From JAEUHM01 sp964538625 (GTDB lineage: Bacteria > Verrucomicrobiota > Verrucomicrobiia > Verrucomicrobiales > Verrucomicrobiaceae): DNA of 64,000 bases. A program made the translations under genes and the position numbers. The DNA lies in assembly GCA_964538625.1 (NCBI GenBank), contig CAZIGH010000021.1:16428-80427 (forward strand). The letters run 5' to 3'. A model generated the notes under the pieces. The model worked only from the letters and a program-made list of their open reading frames with translations. It was not told the DNA's origin and searched no databases. This document shows, piece after piece, positions 45,780 through 54,423 of this stretch (positions within the stretch are counted from its first letter, which is position 1; each line of letters begins with the position of its first letter).

Positions 45780-45785
45780 TATAAT
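45780..45785 (+). promoter_or_regulatory. Candidate -10 box in AT-rich island before araD-like gene
   Basis: TATAAT at 45780-45785 matches the sigma-70 -10 consensus and lies inside an AT-rich inverted repeat (ATATTA / TAATAT, 45772-45787) between two divergent genes. There is no good -35 at 17 bp. The palindrome could work in both directions. Confidence 0.33.
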
Positions 45786-45853
45786 ATCACCGCAAGCTCT
45801 ATTCCATCTTCCACTCGTTGCATTCACCTGGACACCATGACAGCCTTCCAGAA

Positions 45854-46552
45854 ATGACCTCCTCCCTTCGTCTCCGCGTTTGTGAAGCCAACCGCAACCT
45901 GCCAGAAACCGGACTGGTTTGCCTTACCTGGGGCAATGTTTCGGAAATCGACCGCCAAACAGGCCACTGGGCCATCAAGCCCAGCGGCGTAGCCTACCAC
46001 GAGCTGCGGCCCGAAGACATCGTGGTTCTTGATCTGGAAGGAAACGTGGTGGAAGGGCACCTGCGGCCATCTTCAGACACGAAGACCCACCTTCATCTCT
46101 ACCGCGAGTTTCCGCAGATTGGCGGCATCACCCACACTCACAGCCCCTGTGCCACCGCCTTTGCACAGGCCGGGCGTTCGCTGCCTTGCTACGGCACGAC
46201 CCACGCGGATCACTTTCACGGCACGGTCCCTGTGGTGCGCGCACTAACGCCTCACGAGGTGGAAGAGGACTATGAACACTACACGGGGGTAGCCATAGCC
46301 GAAGCCCTCAAAACCCTGAAGCTAGACCCTCTGCACATGCCCGCCGTGCTCCAGATGCACCATGCTCCGTTCACCTTCGGCAGGGACGCGCAGGACTCGC
46401 TGAACAACTCCATCGCTCTTGAAATGTGTGCACGAATGGCGCTGTCCACTCTTCAGCTGAATCCCCTGCTCTCCCCCATGCCTGAGCATCTTTTGGAAAA
46501 GCATCATCAGCGCAAGCACGGGCCAAAAGCCTACTACGGCCAAGCGAAATGA
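45854..46552 (+). CDS. araD: L-ribulose-5-phosphate 4-epimerase-like (class II aldolase family)
   Basis: 232 residues from the ATG at 45854 (an upstream frame to 45818 looks spurious). Typical AraD length. Motifs: ETGLVCLTWGNVSEID, KPSGVAYHELRPEDIVVLD, SSDTKTHLHLYREFPQIGGITHTHSPCATAFAQ with the zinc His residues, and HADHFHGTVPV. It interconverts L-ribulose 5-phosphate and D-xylulose 5-phosphate. No araA or araB is adjacent, so a related substrate is possible. Confidence 0.9.
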   Translation: MTSSLRLRVCEANRNLPETGLVCLTWGNVSEIDRQTGHWAIKPSGVAYHELRPEDIVVLDLEGNVVEGHLRPSSDTKTHLHLYREFPQIGGITHTHSPCATAFAQAGRSLPCYGTTHADHFHGTVPVVRALTPHEVEEDYEHYTGVAIAEALKTLKLDPLHMPAVLQMHHAPFTFGRDAQDSLNNSIALEMCARMALSTLQLNPLLSPMPEHLLEKHHQRKHGPKAYYGQAK

Positions 46553-46619
46553 ACCCGCGCCCAGTCCGGCGACATGCAGTGTGTCTCCACGCAGAACCCG
46601 CGCTCCCGCTCAAGGCGGC

Positions 46620-47564
46620 TCAATTCTTCTTAAACGACTTCAGCCGGATGCCGAGCACGATGGGCCGGTGATCGCTAGCTTCGTGAAAGTCCCGGTTCGT
46701 GTAAATGTAGGAGGCACGGAAGTCGGTGTGGTTCCGAAGTTCGGGGCTGACGAAGAAGTAATCCAGCCTGGAGTACGAGTCCGCAGTATCCCAGAAATGA
46801 GTCCAGACCTCTCCGTTCAGATCCCGCAGCTGAACATCGTTCATGTAGGTCTCCGGGATCGATCTGGAACCCTTGATTTCCTCAATGGGCGGTTCATGCG
46901 CGTGCTCGTTGAAGTCTCCATAGGCAAGCAGTTTGACCTTGGGATCCTCTTTGAAGATGGAGTCGATGTGCTTGCGCAGAAGGAACGCCTCGTTGCGGCG
47001 CATGAGCGCCTGGTCAGCACCCTCGATCTCCCGCTTGGACTTGAGGTGAACACCCAGAGCCCGCACGGCAAAGTCTGACTGGATTTGGATCGTGACGTCC
47101 AGGATGCCACGCTGAAATGGCACCACCGTCTCGCCGATGCGGTAGGTGAGATGGGACTGCGGATTCCTCGCTACGATGGGGAACCGGCTGAGCAGACCAA
47201 GCATCCGGGTCTCGTCCGCGCCCTTCACGGACTCAAAGTAAGGCAAGTCCAGTCCAGAAGCCTTGAGACGGGCCTGAATCTCCTTCAGATCTTCCGGACC
47301 GCCCACCTCTGACAGACCGAGGATGTCGGGCTGGATCGCCTTGATCGTGGCAATGACGGCCACTTTCTCCTTTTCTGGTTTGGGCGCGATGTCCACCCTC
47401 TCTCCATAGGCGCGGTCCATCATGAGCCAGTTTTTCAAGTTGTAGGCGCAGAAACGAACCATGCCATCCTGCACATGAGGCAACTCCTGAGCACCGACAG
47501 AGGTGGAGGAAATGACCAAGAGCAGAACACAAAAGAAAGCGAGCAGGCATTTACGAAGTGCCAT
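46620..47564 (-). CDS. Exported endonuclease/exonuclease/phosphatase family protein
   Basis: 314 residues from the ATG at 47564, which begins a strong signal peptide (ALRKCLLAFFCVLLLVISSTSVGAQ); the frame is open to 47750 but that stretch overlaps tatA and looks non-coding. EEP-fold motifs: VRFCAYNLKNW, DILGLSEVGG with the metal Glu, LGVHLKSKRE, YGDFNEHAH and SDHRPIVLGI at the C-terminus. It is an exported nuclease or phosphodiesterase, perhaps for nutrient phosphate scavenging. It lies 49 bp after tatA on the same strand. Confidence 0.87.
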   Translation of the reverse strand: MALRKCLLAFFCVLLLVISSTSVGAQELPHVQDGMVRFCAYNLKNWLMMDRAYGERVDIAPKPEKEKVAVIATIKAIQPDILGLSEVGGPEDLKEIQARLKASGLDLPYFESVKGADETRMLGLLSRFPIVARNPQSHLTYRIGETVVPFQRGILDVTIQIQSDFAVRALGVHLKSKREIEGADQALMRRNEAFLLRKHIDSIFKEDPKVKLLAYGDFNEHAHEPPIEEIKGSRSIPETYMNDVQLRDLNGEVWTHFWDTADSYSRLDYFFVSPELRNHTDFRASYIYTNRDFHEASDHRPIVLGIRLKSFKKN

Positions 47565-47613
47565 TCCAGAGATAGGAGGTTTTTGTGTGGACAGGGATCG
47601 GTGTACCCCCGGA

Positions 47614-47883
47614 TCAGGCATCCTGATGATCACGCTCACGATTGACCGTGTTGGTGGCGGACTTCGGAGCGGTGAGACTGGGTCTTTCGACCTCGTCTTG
47701 GGCGCGATGAAGCTCCGTTTCAAACTCTTCACGTGCGCGCTTGAACTCACCCATGCTCTTGCCCAGGCTGCGGGCGAAAGTGGGGAGTTTTTTTGCGCCG
47801 AAGAGCACCAGCACCAGAATGGCGATGATGATCAACTCAGGGGTGCCCAGTGGGCCGAAAGCTGCGAGGACGATGTTGTTCAT
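47614..47883 (-). CDS. tatA: Sec-independent translocase TatA/TatE
   Basis: 89 residues: a short N-terminal hydrophobic helix (PELIIIAILVLVLFGAKKLP), the FGxxKLP hinge, an amphipathic helix (TFARSLGKSMGEFKRAREEF) and a charged tail. TatA oligomers form the pore of the twin-arginine pathway, which exports folded proteins such as the three Tat substrates at 18672-28276. tatC is not in the window. Confidence 0.95.
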   Translation of the reverse strand: MNNIVLAAFGPLGTPELIIIAILVLVLFGAKKLPTFARSLGKSMGEFKRAREEFETELHRAQDEVERPSLTAPKSATNTVNRERDHQDA

Positions 47884-47956
47884 GGGGGATTAGTAGTTGG
47901 TTAAACGGCAGGGCGCAATATGGACTTTCCCTGTTCCTGTCATTGGTAACGCAGCA

Positions 47957-48649
47957 TTACGCCGGTTCTTTGGCGGATTGACCCGGGCTTGGCATCAGAA
48001 GTTTCGCTACGGTCTGCAAATCACCCGGATACGTCACTTTCAGGTTGGGCTCGGCATTCTCCACCACACGTACCGTGCCGCCGATGTGCTGAATGGCCGA
48101 CACTTCGTCCGTCACCAGCAGACCATCAGCCAGCACCTGGTCATAGGCACGGCGCAGAAGAGCGAGTTCAAACACCTGCGGCGTCTCCATGATCCACGCC
48201 CCATCGCGGTCGATTCCTCCGATGATGCGCCCTTCCGCGTCGCATCGCTTCAGTGTCTCCGTCACTCGGCGGGCGCAGGTGACGGCACCATGCTCCAGCG
48301 CGGCTTGCACACACAAGGTGATTTGCCTCGGAGTCACGAGGGGCCTGCCGCCGTCGTGCACGGCCACGTGCGTCGCCTTGTCAGAGACCTTTTCCAGACC
48401 GGCACTGACGGACAAGTGGCGCTCCGCTCCGCCCGGCACCACGCACTTGACCTTAGAGAAACCCGCAGTCTCGGCCACACTGCGGGCTTCATCACCACCG
48501 ACGAGGATGAGCTCGTGAATGGCGTCACAGTTCTCAAACGCCTCAAGCGTCCAAGCCAGCACGGGCTTCCCGGCCAGTGGGGCCAGTAGTTTGTTAAATC
48601 CCATCCTTCGGCTACTGCCGGCGGCTACGATGATGGCGCTGGTGGACAC
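47957..48649 (-). CDS. ispD: 2-C-methyl-D-erythritol 4-phosphate cytidylyltransferase
   Basis: 230 residues with GTG start at 48649. It transfers CMP from CTP to methylerythritol 4-phosphate in the non-mevalonate isoprenoid pathway. The nucleotide-binding loop (IIVAAGSSRRMGFNK), PGGAERHLSVSAGL, HDGGRPLVTP and the C-terminal VTDEVSAIQHIGG are typical. It lies 10 bp after the yqeY-like gene on the minus strand and 73 bp before tatA. ispF is not adjacent. Confidence 0.95.
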   Translation of the reverse strand: MSTSAIIVAAGSSRRMGFNKLLAPLAGKPVLAWTLEAFENCDAIHELILVGGDEARSVAETAGFSKVKCVVPGGAERHLSVSAGLEKVSDKATHVAVHDGGRPLVTPRQITLCVQAALEHGAVTCARRVTETLKRCDAEGRIIGGIDRDGAWIMETPQVFELALLRRAYDQVLADGLLVTDEVSAIQHIGGTVRVVENAEPNLKVTYPGDLQTVAKLLMPSPGQSAKEPA

Positions 48650-48659
48650 GCGGCGGATG

Positions 48660-49112
48660 CTATGAAAGGCGCTTCCCTACTTCCGCCGAGAGCACCCGAT
48701 TGTCGGCACGTCCGGCTGCGCGTTCACCCAGGGTCTTCATGACGGCCCCCATCTCCTTTTTTGACGTGGCCCCAAGTTCGGCGATGACTGCCTCCACCAG
48801 CGCCACGATTTCAGCCTCAGACATGGCGGCAGGGAGATACTTTTCCAGCACAGCAATCTCCGCCTTCTCATTATCTGCGAGGTCCTGACGATTCGCCTGC
48901 TCGTAACTGGCCACCGAGTCCTGGCGCTTTTTGATTTCCTTCCGGATGACGCCAATGGCATCCGTCTCACCCAGTTCGCCGTCCGCGCCGAGCTTCTCGA
49001 TGGCAGCATACTTCATGGCCGACTTGAGGTTTCGGACCACGTTGAGCGCCACGGTGTCCTTGGCCTTCATGGCTGTCTTCATGTCTTCGAGAATGCGTTG
49101 GTGAATGGTCAT
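48660..49112 (-). CDS. GatB/YqeY-domain protein
   Basis: 150 residues from the ATG at 49112; the frame extends to 49157 but the first 15 codons are unsupported. The sequence follows the YqeY family (tRNA amidotransferase GatB tail-like, all-helical): ILEDMKTAMKAKDTVALNV, IRKEIKKRQDSVASYEQAN, EIAVLEKYLPAAMSE and KKEMGAVMKTLGERAAGRAD. Function of free-standing YqeY is unclear. It starts divergently from the cyclophilin gene at 49209. Confidence 0.9.
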   Translation of the reverse strand: MTIHQRILEDMKTAMKAKDTVALNVVRNLKSAMKYAAIEKLGADGELGETDAIGVIRKEIKKRQDSVASYEQANRQDLADNEKAEIAVLEKYLPAAMSEAEIVALVEAVIAELGATSKKEMGAVMKTLGERAAGRADNRVLSAEVGKRLS

Positions 49113-49208
49113 GGTGGCTGCATCAAAGCGCAGCAGCAGGCGAAGGGCAAATGGCAACCTCGCCTTGGGCGTTGCAAAGCCCTGATCATGGGTAGAATGC
49201 CGCCCGCC

Positions 49209-49793
49209 ATGAAGACTCGAAACTTTTTCACCCTCGCCGGTCTGAGCCTGCTCAGCCTCACCTCAGTCATGTCCCAGGACGCCGCTCCGGCTGAAGCACC
49301 AAAGCCTGTCAAGGTCACCCTGGAGACGAGCAAAGGTACGATCGAGCTCGAACTCAACGCTGAGAAGGCACCGATCACCGTGGCCAACTTCGTCAGCTAT
49401 GTCAAAAAGGGCCACTACGATGGCACCATCTTCCACCGGGTCATTCCGGGATTCATGGCACAAGGCGGCGGCTTCACCCCGGAGATGGAGCAGAAACCAA
49501 CGGATGCCCCCATCAAAAATGAAGGCCAGAACGGACTAACCAACGTGCGCGGCACCATCGCCATGGCACGCACCCCCGTGTTGGACAGCGCCACCAGCCA
49601 GTTCTTCATCAACGTCGTGGACAACGCCGGCCTGGATTACCCGAACAACGGTGGCTACGCCGTGTTCGGAAAAGTCACCAAGGGCATGGACGTGGTAGAT
49701 GCCATCGTGAACGCCCCCACCACCGTCAAGGCTGGAATGAGGGACGTGCCTGAGGAAGCCATCCTCATCAAGTCAGCCAAACTCGCCGAATAA
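49209..49793 (+). CDS. Exported cyclophilin-type peptidyl-prolyl isomerase
   Basis: 194 residues from the ATG at 49209, which opens a signal peptide (MKTRNFFTLAGLSLLSLTSVMSQ); the upstream frame is unsupported. Cyclophilin motifs: HYDGTIFHRVIPGFMAQGGG with the catalytic Arg, GTIAMARTPVLDSATSQFFI and GGYAVFGKVTKGMDVV. It assists folding of exported proteins. It is paralogous to the cytoplasmic copy that starts 20 bp downstream. Confidence 0.94.
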   Translation: MKTRNFFTLAGLSLLSLTSVMSQDAAPAEAPKPVKVTLETSKGTIELELNAEKAPITVANFVSYVKKGHYDGTIFHRVIPGFMAQGGGFTPEMEQKPTDAPIKNEGQNGLTNVRGTIAMARTPVLDSATSQFFINVVDNAGLDYPNNGGYAVFGKVTKGMDVVDAIVNAPTTVKAGMRDVPEEAILIKSAKLAE

Positions 49794-49813
49794 TCCCTCC
49801 CGCACCATTCTTC

Positions 49814-50311
49814 ATGAACGTCACCCTGCAAACCTCCAAAGGCACCATCGAAATCGCTCTCGACGCCGAAAAAGCTCCTATCTCCACGGCGAACTTCGTC
49901 AGCTATGTCAAGGCTGGCCACTACGACGGCACCATTTTCCACCGCGTTATCCCCGGTTTCATGATCCAGGGCGGCGGCTTCACCCCCGACATGAAGCAGA
50001 AAGCAGTCAATGCGCCGATCAAAAATGAGGCCACCAACGGACTGAAAAACCTGCGTGGCACTCTGGCCATGGCACGAACCGGCGTCATCGACAGCGCCAC
50101 CTGCCAGTTCTTCATCAACGTGGTGGACAATGGATTCCTAGACCACAAGACACCTGACCAGCGCGGCTACGGCTATGCGGTGTTTGGCAAGGTCACCTCT
50201 GGCATGGAAGTCGTGGACGAGATCGTGAAGGCGCGTTCCGGAACGGTGGCGGGTCACGAAAACGTGCCGCTTGAACCCATCACCATCACATCCGCCACTA
50301 TCGTGGAGTAA
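49814..50311 (+). CDS. ppiB: Cyclophilin-type peptidyl-prolyl isomerase, cytoplasmic
   Basis: 165 residues with no signal peptide; the ATG at 49814 begins MNVTLQTSKGTIEIAL. HYDGTIFHRVIPGFMIQGGG and DSATCQFFINVVDNGFLD are conserved. It is a tandem duplicate of the exported copy 20 bp upstream; the two align along their whole core, differing by the signal peptide and the short insert (HKTPDQRGYG) usual for PpiB. Confidence 0.95.
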   Translation: MNVTLQTSKGTIEIALDAEKAPISTANFVSYVKAGHYDGTIFHRVIPGFMIQGGGFTPDMKQKAVNAPIKNEATNGLKNLRGTLAMARTGVIDSATCQFFINVVDNGFLDHKTPDQRGYGYAVFGKVTSGMEVVDEIVKARSGTVAGHENVPLEPITITSATIVE

Positions 50312-50330
50312 AGGTTGAGCTTTCCGGTCC

Positions 50331-50364
50331 AAGGCCAGTGACCTGACCCGTCGCTGGCCTTTTC
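50331..50364 (+). terminator. Intrinsic terminator after ppiB
   Basis: A 10-bp stem (AAGGCCAGTG / CGCTGGCCTT, one G-U pair) with an 11-nt loop, followed by TTT, lies 19 bp after the ppiB stop and before the next gene at 50375. The T-run is short. Confidence 0.7.
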
Positions 50365-50374
50365 TGCATCCAAC

Positions 50375-51121
50375 ATGAGACGCACCCTGCAGATCAGCCT
50401 CGTGCTGGGTGTCGTCGCGGCGACACTTCTGGCTTGGCTTTGGACGCCATGGGCGCTGTTGCTCGTTCTGGTTCCCCTAGACCTCATGCTCTGGGCCACT
50501 CTGGCACCCGGTTGCGAGTGGTGGGGGCCAGTGCTCAGGTCATTCGGCTCTCGGTTCCGCGAGGTGCTTCTCACCTTCGACGGCTCCCCGCACCCAGATG
50601 AAACCCAAGAGGCGCTCGTGCTTCTGGAGCGTTATGGTGCCCGCGCCTTGTTCATGGTGGATGCCGAACGAGCGGAACGGTATCCCGAACTGGTCAGGGA
50701 AATCGTACACCGGGGGCACGGCGTCGGGTGCTCACTGACGGATGCGCAAGCCGCTAAGTATTGGCGGATGAGTCCCCGGCAGCTCGAGTCCGCCATTCAA
50801 CGCAGCTGCCAAGTTCTCAGGTCCGTCCTGCCAGACGTGCACGTGCAGTGGCTCCGCGTTCCCGGTGAGATCAAGCTGCCATGGCTTCACCCCATACTGG
50901 ACCGTGCCGGGCTGAAGCTCATCAGCGCCTCCGCAGACGATGGTGGCCCGCTGATGGCAGACATGGAGCGTGCCCTGTTGCGGATGCGCAGCGCCATTGG
51001 GAAAGGCGGGGTCATTCAGTTCCACCATGGCCAGCGCGATGCCGCCGGTCACAATACCATGCCGGAAATGCTGGAAGAAACGCTCCTCTGGCTCAGAGGC
51101 CAGGGTTACGGCATGTCCTGA
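50375..51121 (+). CDS. Degenerate NodB-type polysaccharide deacetylase-like protein
   Basis: 248 residues with two N-terminal membrane helices (about 5-24 and 25-43), then a NodB-like barrel. The first catalytic Asp is retained in LLTFDGSPHPDE (Asp69), but the usual second Asp of TFDDGP is Gly70, and the HxxxH metal site is HGVGCS instead of GHEIGNHT. So metal-dependent deacetylation is doubtful. It follows the terminator of ppiB, and its 3' end overlaps the convergent XRE gene by 16 bp. Confidence 0.75.
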   Translation: MRRTLQISLVLGVVAATLLAWLWTPWALLLVLVPLDLMLWATLAPGCEWWGPVLRSFGSRFREVLLTFDGSPHPDETQEALVLLERYGARALFMVDAERAERYPELVREIVHRGHGVGCSLTDAQAAKYWRMSPRQLESAIQRSCQVLRSVLPDVHVQWLRVPGEIKLPWLHPILDRAGLKLISASADDGGPLMADMERALLRMRSAIGKGGVIQFHHGQRDAAGHNTMPEMLEETLLWLRGQGYGMS

Positions 51122-51825
51122 GAGCTGGCTTCAGGCTTTCTCCACGCGGAACCCACCATGGCGGCCCCCTTGATTTTGGAAATTTGGCTGCTGCTCTGCT
51201 GAAGCGGCAGTTCTTTCATGTAGGGTACGGGTTCTACCAGAGGCACCGCAGGTGGAGGCTTGACCCCCATCACGCGCAAGACATTTTGGGTCTTGCGGTC
51301 CGCCTCGTGCTCCGCATACCGCACCTCCTCCATCATGTTGACATCTGGCTTCACATCCAGTTCAGCCATCAGAGCCGCCACGAACTGATCCACCCTCCGG
51401 CCAATCTCCAGCGCCTGCCCCCCATTGTTCAATGCACGGTAAACGCGCCGCAACCCGGCGAGATTCCGCGCCAAGGAAAGCTGAGTGCCCAGCTCCAACA
51501 TGCGCTGGCGGAACACCTCATCACCCTCCTTCAAATCGTGCGGAATCTCCAGCTGGAGCTTCTGATAGGTCTGCAAGGTCCAGGGCTTGCCCACCATGTC
51601 GTAGGGTTCCTCATCCAGGTTGTTGTCCAGCAGCCAGCGCGAGGACACGCCGGTGATGCTGGAGACTTCACCCGCAAGCTGGCGAGACAAATCCAGCCGA
51701 CCTGTTTCCAAACTTTGGATGGCCGCGAGTGACCTGCCCAACAAACGGGCAAAGGCGGTCTGGTTCAGGCTGAGAGCGAGGCGGAGGCGTGAGAGATTGG
51801 TACGAACGACGGGAGGTCTTGCCAT
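51106..51825 (-). CDS. XRE-family HTH regulator with C-terminal helical domain
   Basis: 239 residues from the ATG at 51825 (the frame extends to 51918 without support). An N-terminal helix-turn-helix is visible at about 8-62 (LRLALSLNQTAFARLLGRSLAAIQSLETG), typical of Cro/CI-like regulators. The rest is helical and charged, with no ligand-domain signature. It is divergent from the gene at 51958, which could be a target. Autoregulation through the 132-bp intergenic region is plausible. Confidence 0.82.
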   Translation of the reverse strand: MARPPVVRTNLSRLRLALSLNQTAFARLLGRSLAAIQSLETGRLDLSRQLAGEVSSITGVSSRWLLDNNLDEEPYDMVGKPWTLQTYQKLQLEIPHDLKEGDEVFRQRMLELGTQLSLARNLAGLRRVYRALNNGGQALEIGRRVDQFVAALMAELDVKPDVNMMEEVRYAEHEADRKTQNVLRVMGVKPPPAVPLVEPVPYMKELPLQQSSSQISKIKGAAMVGSAWRKPEASSQDMP

Positions 51826-51957
51826 GGTCGGGAGGAGAGAAGAGGCAAATTGTATCCTGCTACATACCGTTCCAGACACCCCTTTCCAGCACGGATTCTC
51901 ATTTTCTTCCGAGATCATTTGATTGTTTCATCCCCCAGCACTGACTATGCTGGCCCC

Positions 51958-52746
51958 ATGCGCCTCAAGCTCGCGGCATTCGTCCTTTTTTGTGTCATCG
52001 GCATAGCCAAGCTGCCGCTGGAGCGCAGTGTTCAGCACGCCCTCCGAAGCACCGGCAGCCTCAAATCACCCGCCAGTCTCACCCTCCGGGAAAATCTGGG
52101 CCAGATCGCCTTTGCCGCTTCACTTGGCGGACTCCGTTCCCTGGTGGCGAGCGTGGTTTACCTCCAGGCCTACACCGCCTTCGAGCGCTCCAACTGGGCA
52201 CAGGTGGAGAGCCTCCATACCCTGACGACGCAACTCCAGCCCAACTACGCTCCCTACTGGGATGACGGGGCCACCCGCTTGGCCTATGATGCTGCATCCC
52301 ACTTCCTCTACGATCAGAGTCGGCCCAAGCTCTATCGCCACCAGCTCTACCGGCAGTATTATGAGAGAGGTGTCGCTTTTGCTTCCGCAGGTGCCGCCGT
52401 TCTGCCTACCAGCCGCTTGCTGCATCAGCGACTGGGAGAGTTCTTCTCCCGCATCGTCGGCTCTCCAGAGCAAAAAAATCTCGTCCCACCAGATCACCGC
52501 AAGGCAGCGGAGCACTTCATGCTCGCACACGCCAACGGCGCGTTGGACTGGACCGAACGAGCGGCAGCCTACGAACTGGCCAAACTGGACGATGCACCCA
52601 CCGAATGGATGGCCGCCTACCGCATTCTGCGCAAATACTACGAACGCGGCATCCGGGTGCCCACTGCGGACCGGCTGCTGAAGGACTTGGAGAACCGCCT
52701 CAACATCCCGGCTGAGAAACGCATCCCAAACGACGGAGCCGAGTAG
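51958..52746 (+). CDS. TPR-like exported or membrane-anchored protein, unknown
   Basis: 262 residues from the ATG at 51958; the frame to 51850 looks spurious. The N-terminal hydrophobic segment (MRLKLAAFVLFCVIGIAKLP) is a signal or anchor. The rest is helical with repeated pairs such as YLQAYTAFERSNWAQVESLHTL and EHFMLAHANGALDWTERAAAY, reminiscent of TPR-like repeats of a compact helical protein. I do not recognise the family. It converges with the DUF6580-like gene, 7 bp away. Confidence 0.72.
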   Translation: MRLKLAAFVLFCVIGIAKLPLERSVQHALRSTGSLKSPASLTLRENLGQIAFAASLGGLRSLVASVVYLQAYTAFERSNWAQVESLHTLTTQLQPNYAPYWDDGATRLAYDAASHFLYDQSRPKLYRHQLYRQYYERGVAFASAGAAVLPTSRLLHQRLGEFFSRIVGSPEQKNLVPPDHRKAAEHFMLAHANGALDWTERAAAYELAKLDDAPTEWMAAYRILRKYYERGIRVPTADRLLKDLENRLNIPAEKRIPNDGAE

Positions 52747-52753
52747 TCGGGAT

Positions 52754-53356
52754 TCAGGCAACGGCAACGCGAGGCTGCGACCACAACCAGGAAAGACCGC
52801 TCAAGCGGCGCCAACTCGCCTCGCCGTTGTAGGCGAAGACCAAAATGAAAGCAAAAAGACCTTCAGACAACAAGGAACGCATCCCGAAGACCCAAGCCTG
52901 CGGCTGCCAGGCAGGATCCCCCACCGTCAGCGCCTGCACCCAGCCCGCAATCGATTTGGTAAATACAGGATTCACCCACCACGCTTGGGTGGAAGTGACC
53001 ACATAAAAGAGCGCAGCCGAGAGAACCGTGCCGCCTACCACGCCCATGCCGCCGAGACGACCGCGCAGTAGGCTGCCAGCCAGACCGGCGATTGCGTAGC
53101 AGGCATACACCGTCCACATGCCGCCGATCTCACCCGTGGCCAGCAGCAGATCCGTCACCACCAGCAACACTGGCCAGACCCACCACGCTATCGCCGATGG
53201 CATCACCAGCGCTCCTGCAAAGGCCAACGCCAGCCAGGGCGAAAAGTTGGGGAGCGGATCTTCCACACCAAAGCCAAGTTTGGCCACTCGCCACGCCAGC
53301 GCGACGAACGCCAAGGCGACCGGAAACAAGAAAATGGAGCGATTCGGGTGAGTCAT
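52754..53356 (-). CDS. DUF6580-like multi-pass membrane protein
   Basis: 200 residues with about five hydrophobic segments: 8-24, 40-63 (LALAFAGALVMPSAIAWWVWPVLL), 85-100, 103-122 and 158-175. The pattern NFSPWLALAFAGAL and a Gly-rich central region match DUF6580, a small family annotated as a possible substrate-specific (ECF-like) transport component. It lies 9 bp after korB on the same strand and could supply a cofactor such as thiamine; that is inference from proximity only. Confidence 0.72.
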   Translation of the reverse strand: MTHPNRSIFLFPVALAFVALAWRVAKLGFGVEDPLPNFSPWLALAFAGALVMPSAIAWWVWPVLLVVTDLLLATGEIGGMWTVYACYAIAGLAGSLLRGRLGGMGVVGGTVLSAALFYVVTSTQAWWVNPVFTKSIAGWVQALTVGDPAWQPQAWVFGMRSLLSEGLFAFILVFAYNGEASWRRLSGLSWLWSQPRVAVA

Positions 53357-53365
53357 GCTGGAGTC

Positions 53366-54271
53366 CTATCGCATCGCTTCGAACCGTTTGCGAAGGATAT
53401 CCTTCTGAGACATGCCGCCCAACTTGGCCTGAGTCTCGGTGATCCAGCCCTGCTCTTTTTCATTTTTGGTCGGAAGCGTCTTCTGATAGAACACACCAAA
53501 CTTTCCAGGCGCAGGAAGATCCGCCAGCTTGAAGGCGGCCACATCATCTGTCACGTCGTGTTGTGTCTCGTCGATCACGTCCCAAGTGCCGCCCTTCCGC
53601 GGCAGGCTATCATCGAACGCACCGGGGTAAAACATCACGCACTCGCTCAGGCACTCCACGACGCTGAAACCATCATGCTGAATGGCACGCTCGAAGGTCT
53701 GCATCATGTGCGCCACCTGCATGGCATGGGTGCGGGCAATGAACGTCGCGCCGCTGGCCAACAACTGCTTCATGGGATTGATGGGCCGGTCAAAGCTGCC
53801 CTGTGGATCCGTCTTGCTCTTGCGGCCAGTCGGGGAGGTGGGGCTTGTCTGGTTCTTTGTCAGGCCATACACGAAGTTGTCCATGATCACATAGGTGAGC
53901 TTCACGTTCTTGCGAGCTGCGTGATTCAGGTGGTTACCGCCTATGGAGAATCCGTCACCGTCTCCACCGAAGACGAACACATGCACATCTGGCCGACTCA
54001 GTGAGATGCCAGTGGCCAAAGGCAGGGCGCGTCCGTGAATAAAGTGAATGCCATGGCTGTTCACGAAGTAAGGGAAGCGGCTGCTGCAGCCGATGCCTGC
54101 CACGCAAACAATCTTCTCGTGCGGATACTGGAGCTTCTCCAGCACTTTGTAAAAGGCGGCCAATACAGCGAAGTCGCCGCACCCAGGGCACCAGGTGGGA
54201 TGATCTGCCGTCAGGATCTTCTTGGTGAGTTTTTCGGACGGTGCTACGGGTGCTTCAGCAGCTGCGGACAT
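53366..54271 (-). CDS. korB: 2-oxoacid:ferredoxin oxidoreductase, beta (TPP) subunit
   Basis: 301 residues from the ATG at 54271. The beta subunit carries thiamine pyrophosphate: HPTWCPGCGDFAVLAAFYK at the N-terminus and the TPP/Mg motif FGGDGDGFSIGGNHLNHAARKN-like region, here GGDGDGFSIGGNH, with MDNFVYGLTKNQTSPTSPTG. With an alpha subunit it oxidises 2-oxoglutarate or pyruvate with reduction of ferredoxin. The alpha gene (korA), normally directly upstream, is absent: upstream lies only a broken small gene. Confidence 0.92.
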   Translation of the reverse strand: MSAAAEAPVAPSEKLTKKILTADHPTWCPGCGDFAVLAAFYKVLEKLQYPHEKIVCVAGIGCSSRFPYFVNSHGIHFIHGRALPLATGISLSRPDVHVFVFGGDGDGFSIGGNHLNHAARKNVKLTYVIMDNFVYGLTKNQTSPTSPTGRKSKTDPQGSFDRPINPMKQLLASGATFIARTHAMQVAHMMQTFERAIQHDGFSVVECLSECVMFYPGAFDDSLPRKGGTWDVIDETQHDVTDDVAAFKLADLPAPGKFGVFYQKTLPTKNEKEQGWITETQAKLGGMSQKDILRKRFEAMR

Positions 54272-54423
54272 GGTTGGGTGGGTTGGGTTGGTGGGACGGG
54301 ATTCTACGAGCGCCACCGCCGGGGTCAATCAATGCCGCAACATTTTTGTGACCTGATTCCGCACAGGTGTTTGGGAACGATTTTCAGCCTATGATTGATA
54401 AAAAACACGATATAGCCTGAATC

